Source: CAJBLF01 sp964494005 (GTDB taxonomy: Bacteria > Patescibacteriota > Gracilibacteria > Absconditabacterales > Absconditicoccaceae). Taken from it: a stretch of DNA of 11,073 nucleotides. Shown piece after piece: positions 7,409-11,073 of the stretch. A program made the translations under genes and the position numbers. The DNA is taken from positions 1 through 11,073 of the forward strand of contig CAZBQE010000032.1 in assembly GCA_964494005.1 (NCBI GenBank), written 5' to 3'. Every line of letters starts with the position of its first letter. Positions within the stretch are counted from its first letter, which is position 1. The notes beneath the pieces are model-generated. The model searched no databases and was not told the origin of the DNA. It saw nothing but the letters and a program-made list of their open reading frames with translations.

Positions 7409-7462
7409 ATGATAATGAAGAATGTTAGTATTACTGAAATAGACTATTATCTATTACAATAG
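7409..7462 (+). CDS. Possible 17-residue micro-ORF or leader peptide upstream of nrdR
   Basis: The ORF encodes MIMKNVSITEIDYYLLQ and ends at TAG 7460-7462. It is notable only because AAAGGAG (7399-7405) stands before it: 3 nt from ATG 7409 and 9 nt from a second in-frame ATG at 7415, which is the better-spaced start (15 residues). No annotated full-size gene in the window has such a site. It lies 73 nt before nrdR and 38 nt after the end of a strong hairpin. Whether it is translated, and whether it regulates nrdR, is not shown by the sequence. A chance AAGGAG in AT-rich DNA remains possible. Confidence 0.35.
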   Translation: MIMKNVSITEIDYYLLQ

Positions 7463-7492
7463 TACATAATAATACAAATCAAAAATCATTCA

Positions 7493-7521
7493 TTGTTAAT
7501 CATTCACCTTTCATTTATATT
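7493..7521 (+). promoter_or_regulatory. Putative nrdR promoter giving a nearly leaderless mRNA
   Basis: TTGTTA (7493-7498) and TATATT (7516-7521) are 17 bp apart. Transcription would start around 7528, only about 8 nt before the nrdR ATG at 7536. That fits the lack of any Shine-Dalgarno sequence there. I see no clear NrdR box. Confidence 0.35.
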
Positions 7522-7535
7522 TTAGTAATATAGTC

Positions 7536-7970
7536 ATGAAATGTCCAAAATGTCAGAGTATGGAGACCAAAGTTATTGATTCTAGAGTAATTGAAGATGG
7601 TAAAAGTATCAGAAGAAGGAGAGAATGTGAATTTTGCCAACATAGATTTACTACTTTTGAAAGAAAATGATTTACTGAATTGGTAGTCATCAAAAAAGAT
7701 GGTAGCAAAGAAATGTATGATAGACAAAAATTAAAAAAAGCTCTACTTTTGGCTTTTGCAAAAAGAGAAATAGATAACGAAGAGATAGAAAAGCTCATCA
7801 ACAATCTAGAAGCTGAATGGTCAAATGAAAAAAATGAAATCAGTTCTAAACAGATCGGCGACGACGTATTGAATGCATTGAAAAAACTTGATCCTGTCGC
7901 TTATATCAGATTCGCTTCTGTATATAAATCGTTCGATAGTCTCAAAGATTTTAAGAAATTTATAGACTAA
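7536..7970 (+). CDS. nrdR: Transcriptional repressor NrdR
   Basis: NrdR is a zinc- and nucleotide-binding repressor of ribonucleotide reductase genes that senses ATP/dATP. The 144-residue protein has the family's usual length and layout. The N-terminal zinc ribbon carries Cys3, Cys6, Cys31 and Cys34 (MKCPKC and ECEFC), with the basic SIRRRRECEFC segment and the RFTTFER motif. The ATP-cone follows (about residues 47-138: VIKKDGSKEMYDRQKLKKAL, then RFASVYKSFDSLKDF). Gly45 is coded by TGA (7668-7670), at the join between the two domains. With the standard code the zinc ribbon would be lost and only the ATP-cone kept. No ribonucleotide reductase gene lies in the window. Convergent with the hydrolase gene to the right. 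Confidence 0.96.
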
Positions 7971-8009
7971 ATTCTCAGTAAATAAACAGCCTTCGGCCGA
8001 TACAACAAC

Positions 8010-8033
8010 AAAAGCCCTGCAGTAATACAGGAC
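8010..8033 (-). terminator. Leftward terminator for the hydrolase gene, copy 2 of the repeated element
   Basis: The first 17 nt (8008-8024, acaaaagccctgcagta) match 1901-1917 exactly; the right arm differs from copy 1. In leftward RNA the stem GUCCUGUA with UGCAGGGC still forms 8 pairs, two of them G-U, around a UUAC loop, followed by UUUUGUUGUU. In rightward RNA the same substitutions give C-A mismatches. This favours a leftward terminator function. Confidence 0.55.
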
Positions 8034-8087
8034 GTTAAACGTATCTTTTTATCACGATTGAAATCGCGAAGTATTTATCAATAGTAA

Positions 8088-8597
8088 TTATTCCGTAAAT
8101 TCTTTGAGATCAGTAAAGATTATTTCGTCTCTTGTTTGTGCAAGATCAAAAAAAGTGAATTCCTGAATTTCCGGCGTATGTGCTATACAACAATCTTTGA
8201 TAACGGTGATATGAAAATCTCTATCATACGCATCCTGGATAAAACTTCTGACACAGAGATTCGTCAAGATTCCTCCGACAATAACGTTTTTGATCCCCTC
8301 AAGTTCTTTTTCCAAGGAAGTATTATAAAAAGGGCTGATCCTATTTTTGATAATAATCGTATCCGTCGCTTCCTGTTTGAGTTCAGGGATAAATTGTGTT
8401 TCTGGACCGAACGCTTCGAGAGAATCTATTTCTCTATGTTTTGTTCGGATAATTTTATAATTTCTTGCTCTGCAATATTCTATGAGATAATTTATTTTTC
8501 CTATAGTTTCCTGAATCTCTCCAACATAATATTCGCCTTCCGAATCAAGCCGTTCTTTTTGAAAATCGATAAGTACCAAAGCCGTTTCTGTCATCAT
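8088..8597 (-). CDS. Cysteine hydrolase of the isochorismatase/nicotinamidase fold
   Basis: This 169-residue protein belongs to the isochorismatase-like hydrolases, which use an Asp-Lys-Cys triad on small amides or on vinyl ethers. The triad is visible: Asp11 (ALVLIDFQ), Lys84 (IIIKNRISPFYNTSLEKEL) and Cys115 (VGGILTNLCVRSFIQDA). It ends with the family's TVIKDCCIAHTPEIQ segment. The substrate cannot be read from sequence; nicotinamidase is not specifically supported, since I see no clear metal-binding D-x-H set. Two adjacent ATGs (8597 and 8594) are possible starts; a longer frame upstream overlaps the promoter and terminator and is rejected. None of its eight or so glycines uses TGA, unlike murD nearby. 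Confidence 0.88.
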   Translation of the reverse strand: MMTETALVLIDFQKERLDSEGEYYVGEIQETIGKINYLIEYCRARNYKIIRTKHREIDSLEAFGPETQFIPELKQEATDTIIIKNRISPFYNTSLEKELEGIKNVIVGGILTNLCVRSFIQDAYDRDFHITVIKDCCIAHTPEIQEFTFFDLAQTRDEIIFTDLKEFTE

Positions 8598-8626
8598 ACT
8601 TATAAAAAAATAAATGAGTAAATAGT

Positions 8627-8654
8627 ATGATAGTGATTCATTAGCGACTTTCAA
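8627..8654 (-). promoter_or_regulatory. Putative promoter of the cysteine hydrolase gene
   Basis: On the minus strand TTGAAA (complement of 8649-8654) and TATCAT (complement of 8627-8632) are 16 bp apart, giving a leader of about 25 nt. The -35 box nearly touches the U tract of the upstream gene's terminator. Confidence 0.5.
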
Positions 8655-8656
8655 AC

Positions 8657-8689
8657 AAAAAAAAGAACTCAGAAATTCTGGGCTCTTTT
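8657..8689 (-). terminator. Intrinsic terminator of the 114-residue gene
   Basis: In the leftward strand AAAAGAGCCCAGA pairs with TCTGAGTTCTTTT (one C-A mismatch, one G-U) around a 3-nt loop, followed by a run of eight T (complement of 8657-8664). It begins 13 nt after the stop codon at 8702. The T4 on its other side gives weak symmetry for rightward transcripts. Confidence 0.7.
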
Positions 8690-8701
8690 ATATCGCAGCT
8701 A

Positions 8702-9046
8702 TTATATAACAATTTTGTTTTTTGACCCTATTTCCTGAGGATCAATAATTGTTTTTTTAGCTTCCCAACTAATCAACGAAGCTACCATTTTGTAGGTAAA
8801 CTTCTCTTCTTCTTTTAAATAATTATAGTGATTTATCATATCACGGATTACTGTGGTGGCATTATAATTTGGATTGCCACATTTACAGACTTCAAAGGTA
8901 AATACACAATACCCGTCCCACATAAGTTCTTGCTTACCATAGACGAGACAATTGATAGTAAGATTTACCATTTCTCCGTTCTTGATTTTTTCACACAAAG
9001 CAACCATTTTTGCATCGTGTTTTACTGTAATTAATTTTTTTACCAT
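8702..9046 (-). CDS. Hypothetical protein, 114 residues
   Basis: Not recognised. The protein starts MVKKLITVKHDAKMVALCEK and has five cysteines: Cys18, Cys33, Cys47, Cys54 and Cys56. The last two lie in VCKCGNPNYNATT, but the spacing does not make a clear zinc ribbon. A second helical part follows (HYNYLKEEEKFTYKMVASLI), then a polar tail. There is no signal peptide, membrane segment or in-frame TGA. The gene is supported by its own promoter (9107-9134) and its own intrinsic terminator (8657-8689), so it appears to be a monocistronic unit between murD and the hydrolase gene. There is no Shine-Dalgarno sequence; the leader is nearly all A. Confidence 0.75.
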   Translation of the reverse strand: MVKKLITVKHDAKMVALCEKIKNGEMVNLTINCLVYGKQELMWDGYCVFTFEVCKCGNPNYNATTVIRDMINHYNYLKEEEKFTYKMVASLISWEAKKTIIDPQEIGSKNKIVI

Positions 9047-9106
9047 AAATTTTTTTTGTTTTTTTTATGAATACTAATTTTTTTTTACCAAAAAATTGGC
9101 TTATTA

Positions 9107-9134
9107 TTATTACATATTTAGCTTCTAAAGTCAA
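9107..9134 (-). promoter_or_regulatory. Promoter of the 114-residue gene
   Basis: On the minus strand TTGACT (complement of 9129-9134) and TAATAA (complement of 9107-9112) are 16 bp apart. The transcript would begin near 9100 with a leader of about 55 nt that is dominated by A runs. The promoter lies just past the murD stop codon. Confidence 0.6.
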
Positions 9135-9146
9135 GTCTTTGTGCTA

Positions 9147-10526
9147 TTATACTAATTCCTTGATATATTTTTGAAAGAGATCTCACTTTTCCTCGAAATT
9201 TTTCCATAAACTGTAACTTGGTGAAGCTGTAGACAAAAGACACATCTTACGATCTTTGGTATATTCATAAGCGAATTTTACTGCTTCTTTCATATCATCA
9301 GTATGAAAAATTTTTATCTCTCATACATCGAGTTTCTTGATCTCTTTATATATATTTTCTCAAGATTCTGGAAATACCACTACATTCCTAATCTTGCTTT
9401 TTATAATTACTTTGGCCAATTCTTTGAAATCATATCCTCTATCCGTTCATCACAAAAAAATGGTATCCACCTCATCGCCAAATGCATATAAAGCTTGTAT
9501 TGTACTTTCTGGTGTCGTAGAAATAGCATCATCTACCCAAACTATTCATCAGTGCATTCCTATATTTTCCATTCTATGAGGCAGTCATTTGAATGTTTTC
9601 AATATTGTTTTCAATACCTTAGGATCTATACCCATGATATCACAAATCCCCAATACTGCACAGATATTCATCATATTGTGCTCTCCTTGGAGTACTATCT
9701 CTTCATCAGTAAATACCTTTTTTTCTCCTACAAAAAATATTCCATTCTGATACGAATACCTTCCTGCTTTACCAAACATACGAGAATTAAATTCTTTGAA
9801 ATCTTCTTCATCAAAATCATTTGCCCTAAGAATTTCATTTCTTATTATCGTATATTCGCTTCCATAGAGAATATTGAATTTTGCTTTCTGATAATTTTCA
9901 AATCCTTGATGCCGATCCAAATGATCTGGATAGATATTGAGTAAAACGCTGATATAATTTTTCTTTTGTAATCCTTCCAGCATATAGCTCGAAATTTCAC
10001 AGACTGCATATTCTTTTTTCTGAGATCAAAGATGTTCAATATCCAAAAAATCAAGCATTGGATTCCCAATATTTCCGATAAGTTTAACATCCTTACCTGC
10101 TGCTTTGATTGTTTCATAAGTCAAAGTACATGTAGTAGATTTTCCTTTTGTTCAAGAAATAGCTATGATATTCCCTTGATAATATTCAAAAAATATCTGT
10201 GCCTGACTGCTTATTTTTTTTCTCCACGGATAAATTTTTTCATTGTACAAAGAGATCCCTGGTGTCTTTATTATAAGATCGTATGCTTTGAGATTATCAA
10301 GATATGTTGCTCCAAATACCATACCAAAAACGGGATCCACATCAAACTCTTCCTTGATGTTTTTGAGGATAGTAGCTAATCATTCAATTTTTTTTGCTCC
10401 ATCCAATATGGTTATATTTTGAGGAGAAACGCCGATTTTTAGGAGAAATCTGAGAGTGGATTTTCCCTCCCTTCCATATCAGAGTATAGCGATTTTCTTG
10501 TTTTGGAATTCTGCAAAATCTATCAT
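9147..10526 (-). CDS. murD: UDP-N-acetylmuramoylalanine-D-glutamate ligase (MurD)
   Basis: MurD adds D-glutamate to UDP-MurNAc-L-Ala in cytoplasmic peptidoglycan synthesis. The 459-residue protein has all three Mur ligase domains. The N-terminal Rossmann-like domain starts with KIAILGYGREGKSTL. The central ATPase has the P-loop GTKGKSTT (125-132), CEISSYMLEG, LLNIYPDHLDRH (His202) and GEHNMMNICAVLG. The C-terminal domain has LPHRMENI (from 315), DDAISTTPESTIQAL, GGTDRGYDF and LLSTASPSYSLWKNFEEKGD. Twelve of about 37 glycines use TGA, including Gly16, P-loop Gly125 and two tandem TGA-TGA pairs (326-327, 359-360). The DSISTTPEST-type motif supports MurD over MurC, E or F. Only TGA = Gly joins the pieces into one frame. 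Confidence 0.95.
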
Positions 10527-10544
10527 ATATCTTGATTATGATAT

Positions 10545-10590
10545 AAGACATTCCTTGTCTTGAATATATCCTTTCCTTGAATAAATGCAA
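10545..10590 (-). promoter_or_regulatory. Putative murD promoter with adjacent inverted repeat
   Basis: On the minus strand TTGCAT (complement of 10585-10590) and TATATT (complement of 10563-10568) are 16 bp apart. Directly downstream, AAGACA and TGTCTT form a perfect 6-bp inverted repeat with a 5-nt spacer (10545-10561), at the expected transcription start: a possible operator or 5' hairpin. The promoter is moderate and the call tentative. Confidence 0.4.
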
Positions 10591-10594
10591 TTAC

Positions 10595-10622
10595 AAAAAA
10601 AGCAGTGATCATATATCACTGC
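10595..10622 (-). terminator. Intrinsic terminator of the 48-residue gene
   Basis: GCAGTGAT (10602-10609) and ATCACTGC (10615-10622) form a perfect 8-bp stem around a 5-nt loop. Reading leftward it is followed by seven T (complement of 10595-10601). It lies 19 nt after the stop codon at 10642 and just upstream of the murD promoter. Confidence 0.85.
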
Positions 10623-10641
10623 AACACTCTCTACATGCTTT

Positions 10642-10788
10642 TTATTTGCGATGTTTTATCTTTCTGGTTTCTATTTTAAACCAAATATGCGTACGAATCA
10701 TAGATACTATAATAGACATACACACAACTCCTAATGCAGCATACAAACACACCATCACCATAAAAAGCTCATTTTTTTCCATAATCAT
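10642..10788 (-). CDS. Small single-pass membrane protein, 48 residues
   Basis: The frame begins MIMEKNELFMVMVCLYAALG and ends at TAA 10642-10644. One hydrophobic helix spans about residues 8-30, followed by a basic tail (RTHIWFKIETRKIKHRK). By the positive-inside rule the tail is cytoplasmic and the N-terminus outside. No family is recognised. Support for a real gene comes from context: a promoter pair 35 nt upstream (TTGTAA, 16 bp, TATAAG) and an intrinsic terminator just downstream, so this is a compact one-gene unit. The second ATG, at codon 3, could also be the start. The same arrangement is seen in the neighbour at 10899-11012. The rightward ORF over this region is a shadow. Confidence 0.6.
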   Translation of the reverse strand: MIMEKNELFMVMVCLYAALGVVCMSIIVSMIRTHIWFKIETRKIKHRK

Positions 10789-10829
10789 TTCGTTTTTTTT
10801 ATTACTACTTATTTTGTTTTTGAAATACG

Positions 10830-10857
10830 CTTATACGACAATCATACGCTATTACAA
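10830..10857 (-). promoter_or_regulatory. Putative promoter of the 48-residue gene
   Basis: On the minus strand TTGTAA (complement of 10852-10857) and TATAAG (complement of 10830-10835) are 16 bp apart. Three ATACG words (10825-10829, 10833-10837, 10844-10848) on the plus strand overlap the promoter and could be binding sites. The leader would be about 35 nt. Confidence 0.45.
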
Positions 10858-10867
10858 GCTCTTTTTC

Positions 10868-10893
10868 AAAAAAGATGGCGAATCCGCCATCTT
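10868..10893 (-). terminator. Intrinsic terminator of the 37-residue gene
   Basis: AAGATGGCG (10872-10880) and CGCCATCTT (10885-10893) form a perfect 9-bp stem with a 4-nt loop. Read leftward, the stem runs into six T (complement of 10868-10873). It begins only 5 nt past the stop codon at 10899-10901, the strongest terminator in the window. Confidence 0.9.
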
Positions 10894-10898
10894 GAGAA

Positions 10899-11012
10899 TT
10901 ATTCGAACAATTTCGGTGTAGGAATAGTAATTTTTTTTATAAGCTTATATTCCCTCCAGATAACAAAACTGAAGATTACTATCACCGAAAAAATAAAATA
11001 CATCATAACCAT
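10899..11012 (-). CDS. Small single-pass membrane protein, 37 residues
   Basis: The frame reads MVMMYFIFSVIVIFSFVIWR, then EYKLIKKITIPTPKLFE, to TAA 10899-10901. Residues 4-19 form a hydrophobic helix, followed by a basic segment and a Pro-containing tail. Not recognised. Three ATGs (codons 1, 3 and 4) are possible starts. As with its 48-residue neighbour, the evidence is the gene's setting: a perfect TATAAT at the right distance upstream and a very strong terminator immediately downstream. Positive charge after the helix predicts a cytoplasmic C-terminus. There is no Shine-Dalgarno sequence. Confidence 0.55.
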   Translation of the reverse strand: MVMMYFIFSVIVIFSFVIWREYKLIKKITIPTPKLFE

Positions 11013-11055
11013 AATAATTTTTGGGTCTAGAGTAGTTGAAACTGTTTAAATTATC

Positions 11056-11061
11056 ATTATA
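11056..11061 (-). promoter_or_regulatory. -10 box for the 37-residue gene
   Basis: The minus strand has a perfect TATAAT (complement of 11056-11061), giving a start near 11049 and a leader of about 37 nt before ATG 11012. The matching -35 box would lie beyond the right edge of the window. Confidence 0.5.
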
Positions 11062-11073
11062 ACCAGTTCATGA

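Noticed and set aside
7989..8000. GCC-TTC-GGC hairpin and TCGGCCGA palindrome as the nrdR terminator
   Set aside because: The stem is only 3-4 bp and no T run follows.
8136..8621. 161-residue rightward ORF
   Set aside because: It is antisense to the cysteine hydrolase, whose catalytic motifs are clear.
9495..9944. 149-residue rightward ORF
   Set aside because: It is antisense to the conserved centre of murD and has no family resemblance.
869..10526. nusA, mutL, murD, the FKBP gene and the 734-residue gene as clusters of nonsense-mutated pseudogenes
   Set aside because: The breaks are all TGA, never TAA or TAG (apart from hicA), and align with glycine; the proteins are otherwise intact.
10577..10921. 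114-residue hydrophobic rightward ORF
   Set aside because: It crosses two perfect leftward terminators and its composition looks like the antisense of the small membrane ORFs; the leftward units explain the region better.
1..11073. tRNA genes, CRISPR arrays, insertion sequences, attachment sites
   Set aside because: I found no cloverleaf with a TTCGA-type T-loop, no regularly spaced repeats with spacers and no transposase or terminal inverted repeats.

Overview
The window (about one third G+C) comes from a bacterium that reads UGA as glycine (genetic code 25). That points to Absconditabacteria (SR1) or Gracilibacteria in the Patescibacteria/CPR; the sequence alone does not separate the two. 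The evidence is direct. In nine genes the reading frame crosses TGA 30 times, often where the protein family has glycine: MutL motif I, the HicA G-S-H motif, the FKBP 'GSGQVIQG' loop, the lipobox of the same FKBP protein, and the Mur-ligase P-loop. Every gene end I can see is TAA or TAG. Read with the standard code, nusA, mutL, murD and others would falsely look like strings of pseudogenes.

Layout from left to right. (1) A partial leftward gene (1-146) has a near-ideal sigma70-type promoter. (2) A hicB antitoxin is followed by an overlapping hicA toxin gene that is broken by TAA exactly where the family has a conserved Gly. (3) A two-hairpin leader or terminator leads into nusA. (4) A leftward endonuclease-type mutL is convergent with nusA. 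(5) Next come a divergent 138-aa single-pass membrane protein, a lipoprotein FKBP peptidyl-prolyl isomerase, and a large unrecognised 734-aa protein. (6) A 251-bp intergenic region holds a strong hairpin and a 17-codon micro-ORF with the only clear Shine-Dalgarno sequence in the window; it precedes nrdR. (7) Leftward genes follow: an isochorismatase-fold cysteine hydrolase, an unknown 114-aa protein and murD. (8) Two tiny leftward membrane-protein genes come last, each with its own intrinsic terminator.

Most of the recognised genes are housekeeping: transcription elongation (NusA), mismatch repair (MutL), control of ribonucleotide reductase (NrdR), peptidoglycan precursor synthesis (MurD) and protein folding at the cell surface (FKBP lipoprotein). 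They do not form one pathway. The genes are mostly short, separate transcription units with short leaders and no Shine-Dalgarno sequence. The most unusual content is the recoding, the toxin apparently killed by a single TGA-to-TAA change, a repeated leftward terminator whose substitutions keep pairing only in the leftward RNA, several compact intergenic inverted-repeat regions, and the unknown 734-aa protein. I saw no tRNA, rRNA, CRISPR array or insertion sequence.
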